NCBI GenBank assembly: GCA_030686115.1
Contig: CP131612.1
Span: 1,984,001-2,048,000, forward strand
From: Psychrobacter cibarius
GTDB taxonomy: Bacteria > Pseudomonadota > Gammaproteobacteria > Pseudomonadales > Moraxellaceae
Direction of reading: 5' to 3'
DNA: 64,000 nucleotides
In this document: piece by piece, positions 52,896 to 62,212 of the stretch
How the letters are laid out: the number at the start of each line of letters is the position of its first letter
Position numbering within the stretch: position 1 is the first letter of the stretch
Translations under genes and position numbers: made by a program
Notes under the pieces: generated by a model
What the model saw: the letters and a program-made list of their open reading frames with translations, nothing else
What the model was told of the DNA's origin: nothing
Database searches by the model: none

Positions 52896-55232
52896 TTAGA
52901 AATCAAAACTAACATCAAACACATAAGCACGGCCTGGCTCATTAAAGGTTCGAGCACCCGCATTGGTACCCGTGCCTTCGCGCTTAATTTGCTTATCAAA
53001 TAGGTTTTTGATCCCTGCTCCAACGGTAACACTGTCGGTTAGATTATAGCGAGTGCTGATATTTGCCAGCGCATAAGGCTTACGGTCTAACTTTAAGGTA
53101 CTCAGTTCATCACCAGTAGTAACCGAAATTTCAGGTGCATCAATGGTGCCATAATAGCTGACGCCTAAGTCGGCATTCCAGCGAGAGGTAATGTCCCAGT
53201 TAACATTGGAATTTACAGTAAATTTAGGAATTAGCGATAGCGGCTCACCCGTATCTTTACGTTCTGAACGCAGATTTCCCGTAACGTTGGTGTACCAAGA
53301 GAGTGCGTCAGTCACTGGAACTGTGACAAAGCCTTCAAGACCTTCAATGATGGCTTCACCTTGGTTCTCCCACTGGAAGATAGAACGGTTAGTCGCCGAA
53401 TCTACTGCTACCCGGTCTACACCCGCACCAATACGGTTATCATAGGCATTATGATAATACGTCAAGCCCGCATTCAGCCCTGTGCCATCATCATAGGTAA
53501 AAGTCAGCTCTTTGTTCCAAGAAGTTTCATGCTCAAGATCAGGGTTGCCCAGCACTTGACAGCCCCGTTGATCTTCAGGCACCCAAGAAGGACAGCCATT
53601 ACCCTTGGTGTAATAGATGTAGTTATGATCTAATAAGTAGAGCTCAGGCGCCTTAAAAGCGCGACTAATGCCGGTTTTAACTGACCAGTTAGGGCTAAAA
53701 TCCCACGTGGTATTGATACTTGGTGACCAATTACTCCCTGCTTCACTGTGATAATCAAAACGTAACCCTGGCGTTACATACCAGTCTGGAGTGATTTGGT
53801 AGTTATCTTCTACATAAGCACCGACGAGGTAAGCATCTGATTTTGGATCACGCTTAGCAGGGTCAGTTTCGACATCGCCGAAGTCAAAACCATCATCAAA
53901 GGTTAAGTCAGACACTAAAGGATTGGTCAGTTTTTCACCACGGAACTCAGCGCCTGCAGTCAACGTATGACGATCAAAGAATATATCCCACTCTGACTTG
54001 GCGTTTAGTGTGTCATAGGTCGCCTCGTTCCAGTTATAGTCCTCGCCTGCGGCTGGTGGTTTAATTTGACCTTCACCTCCACCAGCCGTGCCTTCAGCCA
54101 AACGCTCATTATTGGTACGGCTAAACTCTAAATAGCTATTGCTACGGGTATTGTCATAATCACCACGGTGCGTGATGGCAGCACCATAGCGTCGCATCTT
54201 ATTGGTAGATTCTCCAGCTAAGGTTTCGACCAAATCATTATTGACATTTTGAAATTGTGAGTCGCCCGCCCAGCGATTATCCTGGGTACTATAGTTGACT
54301 TCAAAACCTACCGTGTTCATCGCATCCATAGCGTATTCAAAGAGCTGGCGGACATCTATATTCTCTACGCCTTCAACCCCAGCTGCAATAGAAGCGACTG
54401 GTCCGTCACGCCCATCTACAATTTGGGCGTCTTCGGCATTGATATAAGGGTCATCGCCTTCACTGTCGTGGTAACCAAGCGTAGTACGGAAGGACAGCTT
54501 GTCGCTTAAAGAACCAGCCATATTGATATTGGTGCGCCAGTCTTTACCTTCCAAGTCACTCTCTGGGGACTCGTAGTGACCAGTGACCGAAAATTCTTTT
54601 TTAGTAGGCGCTTTAGTAATGATGTTGACTACCCCGCCCATACTACCAGAACCATAGCGAGCCGCGGCTGGACCACGCAATACTTCGATTCGTTCAATAG
54701 CGCTCGGCGGCACCCATTGCGAGTCTCCACGGGTATCTTGCTCGCTAGCCCTACCAGGGCGAACGGCATTACGAGAAGTAACAGGACGGCCGTCGATTAA
54801 AATCAGCGTGTTATTCGGGCCCATACCACGTAGGTCAATCTGGCGCTGATTACCGCGCTGACCAGAAGTAGACGAGCCAGATAGGTTAACCCCAGGCATT
54901 TTGCGCACGATCTCTGCAATATCATTGGAAATAGAAGCTTTTTTGATAGCCTCTTCACTAATCACTGAAAGCCCAGCTGCTTGTTCAAGCTCCTCTCTTG
55001 CCGCCTTAACAACAATGGTATCTAGCTCAACAGAAGGCATTGCCTGCTGTTCATCAATTTCTTGCGCTGCTATTTGTGGTACGTTACGGCTATCTATCTC
55101 AGCAGCGAATGCAGTTGTACTCAAAATAGAAGCGATAGCAATGCCAAGCAAAGCTTTGCCAGTCGCTAAGCGTAACGGCTTTGGTAGGTAAAGAGCATTT
55201 ATAGAAGCAGAAGAAATTGGTAATGTTGGCAT
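52896..55232 (-). CDS. TonB-dependent catecholate siderophore receptor (FepA/PfeA-like)
   Basis: 778 residues, full length. A signal peptide (ending TTAFAA near 44), a TonB box in LDTIVVKAA, a plug with DLRGMGPNNTLILIDGRPV and VLRGPAAARYGSGSMGGVVN, then a 22-strand barrel ending in the outer-membrane signature with C-terminal Phe (YVFDVSFDF). The RPGRASEQDTRGDSQWVPPS plug segment is typical of FepA-type enterobactin receptors. Convergent with the siderophore ABC operon. A 59-bp palindrome with a Fur core lies 233 bases upstream. Confidence 0.9.
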   Translation of the reverse strand: MPTLPISSASINALYLPKPLRLATGKALLGIAIASILSTTAFAAEIDSRNVPQIAAQEIDEQQAMPSVELDTIVVKAAREELEQAAGLSVISEEAIKKASISNDIAEIVRKMPGVNLSGSSTSGQRGNQRQIDLRGMGPNNTLILIDGRPVTSRNAVRPGRASEQDTRGDSQWVPPSAIERIEVLRGPAAARYGSGSMGGVVNIITKAPTKKEFSVTGHYESPESDLEGKDWRTNINMAGSLSDKLSFRTTLGYHDSEGDDPYINAEDAQIVDGRDGPVASIAAGVEGVENIDVRQLFEYAMDAMNTVGFEVNYSTQDNRWAGDSQFQNVNNDLVETLAGESTNKMRRYGAAITHRGDYDNTRSNSYLEFSRTNNERLAEGTAGGGEGQIKPPAAGEDYNWNEATYDTLNAKSEWDIFFDRHTLTAGAEFRGEKLTNPLVSDLTFDDGFDFGDVETDPAKRDPKSDAYLVGAYVEDNYQITPDWYVTPGLRFDYHSEAGSNWSPSINTTWDFSPNWSVKTGISRAFKAPELYLLDHNYIYYTKGNGCPSWVPEDQRGCQVLGNPDLEHETSWNKELTFTYDDGTGLNAGLTYYHNAYDNRIGAGVDRVAVDSATNRSIFQWENQGEAIIEGLEGFVTVPVTDALSWYTNVTGNLRSERKDTGEPLSLIPKFTVNSNVNWDITSRWNADLGVSYYGTIDAPEISVTTGDELSTLKLDRKPYALANISTRYNLTDSVTVGAGIKNLFDKQIKREGTGTNAGARTFNEPGRAYVFDVSFDF

Positions 55233-55464
55233 AGATGAAAATCCTAGAAATATTTAGTGTTTACCAATACTTTGCAAATTTTCTGATAGAGCAGATTCGC
55301 TATAACATTATGGGTAAGCACTAGAAAAGCATGCAAAAGTGGTTATTTTTTAATGTTATAACAACAGAATAAATGAAGCATTGATATCGATAAGACCTTG
55401 AAAATAGAGCACGCAAAGAACTGATCGATGCTTATTAATAAAGAGTGCACACTTTAGCAACATT

Positions 55465-55523
55465 ATAAAAATAATGCAAATACTAATGATAATAGTTATC
55501 ATTAGTATTTGCATTATTTTTAT
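55465..55523. promoter_or_regulatory. 59-bp palindrome with a Fur core upstream of the receptor gene
   Basis: Two perfectly complementary 28-base arms (55465-55492 and 55496-55523) flank a 3-base centre. The central 19 bases, AATGATAATAGTTATCATT, are a strong Fur-like box. The symmetry extends about 20 bases further on each side than a Fur site needs. It could bind several Fur dimers or form a cruciform or RNA hairpin. Confidence 0.88.
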
Positions 55524-55708
55524 GTATACTAAGTCAGTTAACCACTACACCTATCTTCATATCATGTAGCTAAAGTTTCCCAAATTGAGGTCTACGGATT
55601 TGACGGGATAGGTCACTTGTCGCGCCTCTTCTATATTTCTAAAACGCGTATTTCTTAAATAATAAGTGGGGATTTTTTTGTCTAATTTTCTAGAGTTATA
55701 GTCATATT

Positions 55709-55882
55709 TAGGGCGTGTCCTCAATTCAATCGATAGTTATCTAAATGGGTTAAAAATGGCTAAACTTTGCCAAACGGCGTCAAATAGCTTCTTAATATCT
55801 CGATATTATCTGCGCTATTTTCCTTGTTTGACTGCAATTTATCTCATTTTTATCGCCATTTTTAAAATGAGGACATGCCCTA
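55709..55882. mobile_element. 174-bp element with 15-bp inverted ends (MITE-like)
   Basis: TAGGGCGTGTCCTCA at 55709-55723 and TGAGGACATGCCCTA at 55868-55882 are inverted repeats with one mismatch. The inside has no gene. It looks like a non-autonomous miniature of an insertion sequence with those ends. No second copy in this window. Confidence 0.75.
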
Positions 55883-56010
55883 GTATTCGTAAGTTTACAT
55901 CGCATCTACATAATTAAGAGTAATAAGCGTTCTGTTGAAATATATAACGCTAAAATCAACCAGACTAAGGTGCTTGATTTTTTAGGTATGAAAATTTTTA
56001 GGCATGAAAA

Positions 56011-56029
56011 AGCCAAGACAAGCTTGGCT
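56011..56029 (-). terminator. Rho-independent terminator of the NADAR-type gene
   Basis: Stem AGCCAAG/CTTGGCT with a short loop; on the minus strand TTTTT follows. About 80 bases beyond the stop codon at 56110. Confidence 0.8.
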
Positions 56030-56109
56030 ATTCTCATATATTATAAAGTCACTTGGTTAGCATAAGTTTATCTTGATAATTTTTACTACATAAATTACCG
56101 CTTTAACGA

Positions 56110-56844
56110 TCAAACCCAACCCGCTTCTAAAAGCTGCTCAGTATTACTTATTTTGAATTCATGATATAAATTAAAAAATACTGCGGGGTCTTCAATGTTA
56201 TCGAGCAACTCGCGTTTATTGAGCGCCACAAACATCGCCAGTGCATAAGCCGCACAATGGATAGACTTTTTAGGATTAAACTCACGATCCGTAAAGGCTT
56301 GATATTGCACAACTTCTTCATGCAAATGCGGGTTTTGCTTTAGGGCATTCACATAGAGCCAATCATAAAATGTGGTCAATGGCTCTACGCTCCACTCTAT
56401 GCCAAAATAATTATAGCCAATCAGTTCACCCGAGGTCATTAAGCGCTCGTCCTTTCTGGCTTGTCTTGGCGGCGCACTTAACAAGTCAGTATAGGGGCCA
56501 CCATCTTCAAAAACCATACTGCTTTGAAAGGCATTTTCGACACTGTACTGCTGCCCATCTTGTTCATTCGTTAGCTTCAAGCTCAATGGACTCAGCGGAA
56601 AACTCAATTTATTACCAGACTTGCTCGATAGCTCAAGGACATGACTAAAGCCATACTTTTTGCGAATGACTTGATGCATATCATTGATGGATTTTTTCTT
56701 TTGGCGACTGGCAAACCCCACATGCCGCTCAAATCTAACCATGTCTGTTTTTACCAGATTGTCACTGTTGGTTCTCGGCATAAATACGGGTCTGTGTTCT
56801 ACAATATCTTGTCTTTGATCCACAGAATTCTGTGTTTGTTGCAT
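56110..56844 (-). CDS. NADAR-family protein (DarT1-associated antitoxin type)
   Basis: 244 residues. The sequence fits NADAR proteins encoded with DarT1 toxins: RPVFMPRTNSDNLVKT near the start, HVGFASRQKKKSINDMHQ, then VENAFQSSMVFEDGGPYTDL (the NADAR core), LIGYNYFG and the Cys/Asn-rich end FTDREFNPKKSIHCAA. Such proteins remove ADP-ribose from guanine in DNA and so counter DarT1. No DarT-like gene is visible in the neighbouring 4 kb. Last gene of a minus-strand run of unknown proteins. Confidence 0.78.
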   Translation of the reverse strand: MQQTQNSVDQRQDIVEHRPVFMPRTNSDNLVKTDMVRFERHVGFASRQKKKSINDMHQVIRKKYGFSHVLELSSKSGNKLSFPLSPLSLKLTNEQDGQQYSVENAFQSSMVFEDGGPYTDLLSAPPRQARKDERLMTSGELIGYNYFGIEWSVEPLTTFYDWLYVNALKQNPHLHEEVVQYQAFTDREFNPKKSIHCAAYALAMFVALNKRELLDNIEDPAVFFNLYHEFKISNTEQLLEAGWV

Positions 56845-56967
56845 AGCAATGTGCCTTATATCAATAGTCTTTTATAGCTAGTCTTATATAAATATTCTTT
56901 TACAACGGCTCTTATAAAAACTGACATTAAAACGTATTGTTTTGACATCAATTTTACGGATAGCTAC

Positions 56968-57693
56968 CTACTCAGCAGCATCTAATAACTTGTTAAGCGC
57001 CTCTACCATGGCATCATCTATGATACTGTCTTCCACATAGCTTATTATCTCGTCTATCGTGGTCAAATCCATTTCCCGAATACCCAAACTGGCTAGCTGC
57101 TCATTGATCGAGTCTAAACTGTCATTATCTTCAGTCTCGTCTAATAGATTCTCTTCAAATCTCCCTCTAACGAACCAGTACATTTTTTCTAGCACGGTTT
57201 CTTTTTTGGTTAAAGTAGAATAACCGTCACCATAAATAAACAAGTTGAAATGATAAGGTATCTCTACCTCATTAATGAAAAAAGTGCGCTTACATTCTAG
57301 TGTATAGGCTTGAATGTCTTTGTCTTCAGTGGCTTGGTCATCTTTATTGTTTTCATCACTGTCTTCATCGTATTCAATTGCTTCCTCTATCAATCCACCT
57401 AATATTTGATAGTCGCCCACTTTGACCTTATGGTTGTAAATGATAGAGGCGTCTGCGATTGCGTCGAAAATAATGGCACTGACATCTAACGTATGATCGT
57501 CAATATCATAGAAGCTTTTTAGCGCGGGTAAAAACTCGGTCAGCTTTTCTTCAGGTACTGGAATAAGAAACTGCTGCTCATATATTTTAATCATGTCTTC
57601 AGGCGCATAGGTATTGGTAGTATTGGTCTCGTTTCTACCAGTTGGCTGCAAAGGTGCAAAATTATACGGGTTATAAGGATTAGTATCGGTCAT
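56968..57693 (-). CDS. Acidic protein of unknown function
   Basis: 241 residues, strongly acidic, no signal or membrane helix. An Asn/Thr/Pro/Tyr-rich start (about 1-30), an Asp/Glu-rich loop (about 110-130), and a C-terminal helical part. No family recognised. It is 123 bases upstream of the NADAR-type gene and 75 bases downstream of the next unknown gene, so the three may be co-transcribed. Confidence 0.7.
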   Translation of the reverse strand: MTDTNPYNPYNFAPLQPTGRNETNTTNTYAPEDMIKIYEQQFLIPVPEEKLTEFLPALKSFYDIDDHTLDVSAIIFDAIADASIIYNHKVKVGDYQILGGLIEEAIEYDEDSDENNKDDQATEDKDIQAYTLECKRTFFINEVEIPYHFNLFIYGDGYSTLTKKETVLEKMYWFVRGRFEENLLDETEDNDSLDSINEQLASLGIREMDLTTIDEIISYVEDSIIDDAMVEALNKLLDAAE

Positions 57694-57767
57694 TTGGGAC
57701 GGCCTTTTTATTTGGGTATGCTGTGTTAAATGTTAATGCTACCAATTGATGAGTGATGTATCACATC

Positions 57768-58409
57768 CTACTCACACTGCGGCAGATCATACTCGATGCT
57801 ATCAACCATCTCATGACGCTGTTCAATGATAAGTTGATAACCGTTAATCATGCCATTATACGGCAAGTGACCGTTATATTCTGCATAATGCGCAGCCAGA
57901 CATTGTTGAATCACCAACTCACGCTTTGCCGCATTCATTTTGGCAATATTTTGCGGTAAATACGCAACAGCTTTACTGCTAGCCACGCCGCGCGACATCC
58001 AGTTAGCGCCCTCACTCCATGTAAAGTCGATGACCGCTCGCAATTGATATTGCGGTAGCGGATAAGGATAATGCGCCAAGTCATATTGGATTTGCGCAAT
58101 ATCCTCTGCAAAGGTGTCATACTTTATATCGAGCACGGATAATAGTGCTTTTAAGAATTCATGAGCAGTAAAGTAGCTATCAATATCTGTCGCATTAAGT
58201 CCTAGTATGTCGCTAGACAATACATGACGCAGACGATCACAGGCAGATATGATATGTTTTGGCGGATAACCCATGGCTTGGACAATATCTTGCGAACGTC
58301 GTTCACATTTCTCTATTTGGCTAACCGCCTCTTTTGCCAAAGGATGCCGCGGCGTATAACGATGAGTATATTTGGAAGGCGTGAGATTTTGGCTATTGAT
58401 ATGAGACAT
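57768..58409 (-). CDS. Protein of unknown function
   Basis: 213 residues from the ATG at 58409, preceded by AGGAG 6 bases away; an in-frame start at 58469 would add 20 hydrophobic residues and lacks such a site. Basic start, then mixed helical sequence with a Tyr/Pro/Leu-rich middle (AHYPYPLPQYQLRAVIDF) and repeated aromatic residues. No family recognised and no catalytic motif evident. Confidence 0.68.
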   Translation of the reverse strand: MSHINSQNLTPSKYTHRYTPRHPLAKEAVSQIEKCERRSQDIVQAMGYPPKHIISACDRLRHVLSSDILGLNATDIDSYFTAHEFLKALLSVLDIKYDTFAEDIAQIQYDLAHYPYPLPQYQLRAVIDFTWSEGANWMSRGVASSKAVAYLPQNIAKMNAAKRELVIQQCLAAHYAEYNGHLPYNGMINGYQLIIEQRHEMVDSIEYDLPQCE

Positions 58410-58647
58410 CAGTGACTCCTGAACTCCGACAATAAGAATAAGCCCAAATAGGCAAGTCAAATCAGGCATGGATAGCCTTGTCGGAGTACAGGCTCATGCG
58501 CTTTACCAGAGTGGTTTTATATCGTGCTGGAAGTTGCAATGTTTGCTAAGCGATTTTTGAAAAACTTGGCAAACCGTTAAACCCACGATAGTTTTTTAGT
58601 TCTTTATAATAGTAATTAATAAGGCCTTACTGCAAGGCTGATGGTAT

Positions 58648-59232
58648 TTAATCTTCACCATGATATGTCGCGTCATCCATCCAGATAATGGGGTCTTCGC
58701 ACAGATGAACCAAGTGATACCAAATGTCTTCGCTACGGGCGATACGGTGATGACCACGCTCAAAATACTCCACTTCCCAGCTCTCAGGTAAGTTGACCAA
58801 CGTGCGTCTGGCGACGGCTACATCTAAGCATTCATCATCAACCTCAACCATGACTCTTATCATCTCAGTATTCGAGGTAGGAAATGACAATTTCATATCA
58901 GCCACTTTTGGTATGCGGTCTGCTAAAACCTCACTGGGATAAATGCAAGGCGCTATTAATAGCGCACGCAAATTGTATTTGTGGGCGAAATAATTGGCGA
59001 ACCAGCCACCAAGTGAATGCCCTGCCAAGACGACTCGAGGATACTCGCGCATTTTTTCTAAAATTAACGCCTCATAAATATCGAAAATCTCGTTGAAATT
59101 ATCTCGATAATTGACGGTTTGGCAGGTTTTGGGCTCACGGCTAATACAACTATATTTACTGGTCTCATTACTCGAATCAAGACCGTGAAAGAACAGTAAA
59201 AACGTGTCATTATTTTCAATGGGAAACATCAT
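58648..59232 (-). CDS. YqiA/YcfP-type alpha/beta hydrolase
   Basis: 194 residues. Opens with FLLFFHGLDSS (oxyanion-hole His-Gly), nucleophile elbow GHSLGG near residue 72, the acid in the EVDDECLDV segment near 133 and the His in ERGHHRI near 160; the spacing matches YqiA/YcfP-type esterases. AGGAGAGG precedes the ATG pair. It follows an unknown gene by 24 bases. Natural substrate unknown. Confidence 0.8.
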   Translation of the reverse strand: MMFPIENNDTFLLFFHGLDSSNETSKYSCISREPKTCQTVNYRDNFNEIFDIYEALILEKMREYPRVVLAGHSLGGWFANYFAHKYNLRALLIAPCIYPSEVLADRIPKVADMKLSFPTSNTEMIRVMVEVDDECLDVAVARRTLVNLPESWEVEYFERGHHRIARSEDIWYHLVHLCEDPIIWMDDATYHGED

Positions 59233-59256
59233 AGTCCTCTCCTTTTAAGGATTTTT

Positions 59257-60147
59257 TTATTTATTAGCATTACTTTTATGCTTCAACCATAGGCCATAAA
59301 TGCGCTCAGCGACATCCATAGGAATCCTCGTATATCCAGCACCAAATGACACGTCATAGACCCTAGTCATCATCGCGAGAACCTCATCTGCGCTATCGGC
59401 ATCACCTTGAATCAGACGATTAGCAATCTGCTCCGCCTCACTGCTGTACTCATCCCAAGTATCATTGTAATAACATCCCACAATACCAAAGTCATAACGA
59501 TAGATCATATCGGTGATAGACCTCATCAAGCTTGCACTCGCCTTATCATAATGATTGATCCACTCTTGGTATAACTGCTGACGTATGGGCAATACACAAG
59601 GCAAAACAGGACGATCTTTGGGATCATTCAGTTTATCGGCACTTACAACGTGTGAGGGTTTCATACCCTCCTCCCAGAGCAATGGGTACGATGACGAAAA
59701 CATGCCTTTTTCACACATATTCAAACGCCATATTCCCCACATCTCCTTGCTAGCACGACTCATGGTATAGACAATAATCTGATTGAGATAATCACTATCA
59801 TAGATGATATGTTGACGATCAATTCTCACGCCTTGCTTGGGCAATACATCAGTATAAGTGAGGGATATGTCACGTTCACTTGGTTCGGCGGCAACCACTA
59901 CCTCAGAACAATCTAAATCTCTCTTCATCAGCTCATAAGGAGCAACAAAGCTCAATGTCTCATCGCTATTATTCACAAAGTAGATATCATCTTCATAGTT
60001 ATCGATAGACTCGTTATGCAGATAAAACAACGGTATCTTTGGTTTAGTTTGGACCTTATCTTGAATGGATTTAGGCAGTTTTGATCCACTTGACCAATTT
60101 AAATTATCGATACGTTTTTGCTCAAAAGTGTTGGTTATATTTGTCAT
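59257..60147 (-). CDS. Protein of unknown function
   Basis: 296 residues, no signal peptide or membrane helix. Trp-, Tyr- and Asp-rich with segments such as YTMSRASKEMWGIWRLNMCE and YDFGIVGCYYNDTWDEYSS. No family recognised. It begins the minus-strand run and is closely followed by the YqiA-type hydrolase (24 bases), so the pair is likely one operon. Confidence 0.7.
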   Translation of the reverse strand: MTNITNTFEQKRIDNLNWSSGSKLPKSIQDKVQTKPKIPLFYLHNESIDNYEDDIYFVNNSDETLSFVAPYELMKRDLDCSEVVVAAEPSERDISLTYTDVLPKQGVRIDRQHIIYDSDYLNQIIVYTMSRASKEMWGIWRLNMCEKGMFSSSYPLLWEEGMKPSHVVSADKLNDPKDRPVLPCVLPIRQQLYQEWINHYDKASASLMRSITDMIYRYDFGIVGCYYNDTWDEYSSEAEQIANRLIQGDADSADEVLAMMTRVYDVSFGAGYTRIPMDVAERIYGLWLKHKSNANK

Positions 60148-60793
60148 AATATTGTCCTTATTTTTTAATTTATTTTGAATATCAGTAGCTTGTAGTAGTT
60201 TTAATTTTTTTTGATTCTCAAAGCAAATTTAAGTCAGCCGAGCTTGTCCGCCGCTTTTAGAGCAACGTTAAAAAGTAAAATGAGTGTTTCAATGATTATT
60301 TTAGAAGTTATTTAAACTTATTTTTAACAATATGAAATCTGTGCCATCATTGATATGACAGCTATAATTTATGAGTAGCTTGGGTTTAGTTGATTAGAAA
60401 AATAATGATTCATGCCAGCCAGAGTATTGATATTTAACAGCAATAGCGAAGTTATAGGGTGAAGCGTTGCGCCTCGAGGGTTAACTCTATGTTGCTGTTT
60501 TCCTGACTGAATTACGTCCTAACTCAGTAACTATAATATAAAAATTGAGAAAGATAAAGCGTCTAATTAAAGCGGGCGACAACTGCTGTCGCTCAGCGGT
60601 ATCGAATACTTAAGTTAAAAACATAATTTGGATTGAAGCAGAGTATAACTTGACCACTAAAGCACTTATATATTTATAACCTACTCAAACTTATAGCCTA
60701 TTAAAATCTATCGGCAAATTATGAACTTTATAGATAGTACACCCGCAATAAATGGACGACCCTTTAAAACTCGCTATTATTGACCGCTTAATA
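60148..60793. other. 646-bp intergenic region
   Basis: AT-rich near the unknown operon, where its promoter must lie. A small dyad GCGACA/TGTCGC occurs near 60577-60593. I see no gene, IS end or copy of the repeats found elsewhere in the window. Confidence 0.5.
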
Positions 60794-61672
60794 TCACTTA
60801 TTTAGCGCAATCGCAGCCGACTTCAACCAAGCAGCCGCTTTACCTAGAGGACGCTGCTTGTGCCATACAATTTCTAAAGCCACTGGCCAATCATGATCGT
60901 TAAAGTCCAATATTGGCTCGACTAAAAAACCATTATCCAAGGCACTGGCTACCACATGTTCGGGCACGAATGCCCAGCCTAGATTGCGCTGTACCAGCTC
61001 AACGATAACCCACTGGCTCTCAACCCACCAGACATCAGATGCTATTCGCAACCGTGCTTTTTCTTCGCTATGATTGCGTGTTGCCACCATCAATTGCCGA
61101 TAGCGTTTCAACTCCTCCCACCCCACTGGCTGACGAGCTAGCTCATGGTTCGGCGCGCACACCATTTTCATCGACACCCAACCAAGCCCATGAAAATTCA
61201 GCGCTGAAGGTAGTATCTCTTGACGCCACATAATGCCTAAATCGGCGCGATCTTCTAACACCAAGCGGCTGACATCTTCCATCAGCGGAAACAATAGTTC
61301 CAGCTCCACACTAGGAAATCGGCGCGAAAACTCTTCCATCAAGCCGCCTAGCGTTGCTTCGGGGTACAGCTCATCAACCGCCAGTACCAATCGACTCTCT
61401 ACTCCTTCGCCCAGACTTTTGGCCACCCCGCGAAAATGCTCACAACGCTCTAGTATCACTCGCGCCTCTACCAGTAAGCGCTCTCCAGCTGGCGTCAGGA
61501 TTGGATAGCGTCCACTGCGGACAAATAAGCTGTTGTCCAAATCAATTTCTAAATTTGATACCGCCGTGCTAATAGCAGACTGCGCCTTGCCTAGATAACG
61601 GGCGGCGGCTGAGAAAGAACCGGTCTCTACCGTGGCGACAAAGGCTTGCAGTTGCTCTAATGAAAGGCTCAT
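60794..61672 (-). CDS. LysR-family regulator (AceR-like)
   Basis: 292 residues. Helix-turn-helix at about residues 5-62 (FVATVETGSFSAAARYLGKA, then SAISTAVSNLEIDL), substrate-binding domain from about residue 90. It diverges from a PACE-family efflux gene 90 bases away, as AceR does from AceI in Acinetobacter, where AceR activates the pump in response to biocides. The analogy rests on gene arrangement and family. Confidence 0.87.
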   Translation of the reverse strand: MSLSLEQLQAFVATVETGSFSAAARYLGKAQSAISTAVSNLEIDLDNSLFVRSGRYPILTPAGERLLVEARVILERCEHFRGVAKSLGEGVESRLVLAVDELYPEATLGGLMEEFSRRFPSVELELLFPLMEDVSRLVLEDRADLGIMWRQEILPSALNFHGLGWVSMKMVCAPNHELARQPVGWEELKRYRQLMVATRNHSEEKARLRIASDVWWVESQWVIVELVQRNLGWAFVPEHVVASALDNGFLVEPILDFNDHDWPVALEIVWHKQRPLGKAAAWLKSAAIALNK

Positions 61673-61762
61673 CTATCTAAAAATCCTATAGGTTCTAACT
61701 TGGTTGTAATAGTTTAACAGATACAATAGGCGCGAAAATAACTGATTCAACTAGGAAGCTTC

Positions 61763-62212
61763 ATGCGCACCGTGAAAGATCGTATTCGTCATACTTTGGG
61801 TTTTGAGATAATAGGTTTAATTATATTTGTACCGTTGGCAAGCTGGTTATTTGGCTTTGATATTCAGTCGATAGGTCTTATCGCCGTGGCTGCTTCGATT
61901 ATCGCGACGTTGTGGAACTACTTTTACAACCTGTTGTTTGACCACAGCATGCTGAAGCTACGCGGCAATGTACATAAGACGGTTCCACTACGAATGTTGC
62001 ACGCGTTTTTATTTGAAGGTGGTCTGCTGTTATTATTCCTACCAATAATTGCGTGGCACTTAGGCATCAGCCTTTGGCAAGCCTTTCTCATGGATATTAC
62101 AATGGCTACTTTCTACTTGGTACATGCTTTTGTTTATAACTGGATTTATGACAATGTGTTTCCTATTCCAGCAAACCATCTGCTATCTCAACGTAATGAT
62201 GTGGTCGCCTAA
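61763..62212 (+). CDS. PACE-family efflux transporter (AceI-like)
   Basis: 149 residues, four membrane helices in two bacterial transmembrane pair domains. Glu15 lies at the same position as the essential Glu of AceI (RHTLGFEIIGL). Other family marks are ATLWNYFYNLLFD and TFYLVHAFVYNWIYD. PACE pumps export chlorhexidine and related biguanides or amines using protons. AGGAAG precedes the ATG. Confidence 0.9.
   Translation: MRTVKDRIRHTLGFEIIGLIIFVPLASWLFGFDIQSIGLIAVAASIIATLWNYFYNLLFDHSMLKLRGNVHKTVPLRMLHAFLFEGGLLLLFLPIIAWHLGISLWQAFLMDITMATFYLVHAFVYNWIYDNVFPIPANHLLSQRNDVVA

Larger units (their letters stand above)
55233..56109. other. 877-bp intergenic region: receptor promoter, MITE, terminator
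   Basis: Contains the 59-bp Fur palindrome, the 174-bp inverted-repeat element and the terminator of the NADAR-type gene. Nothing coding is visible. Confidence 0.6.

Noticed and set aside
56110-60147. A DarT1 toxin gene among the neighbours of the NADAR gene
   Set aside because: None of the adjacent proteins shows an ADP-ribosyltransferase pattern that I can recognise, so I do not name one.
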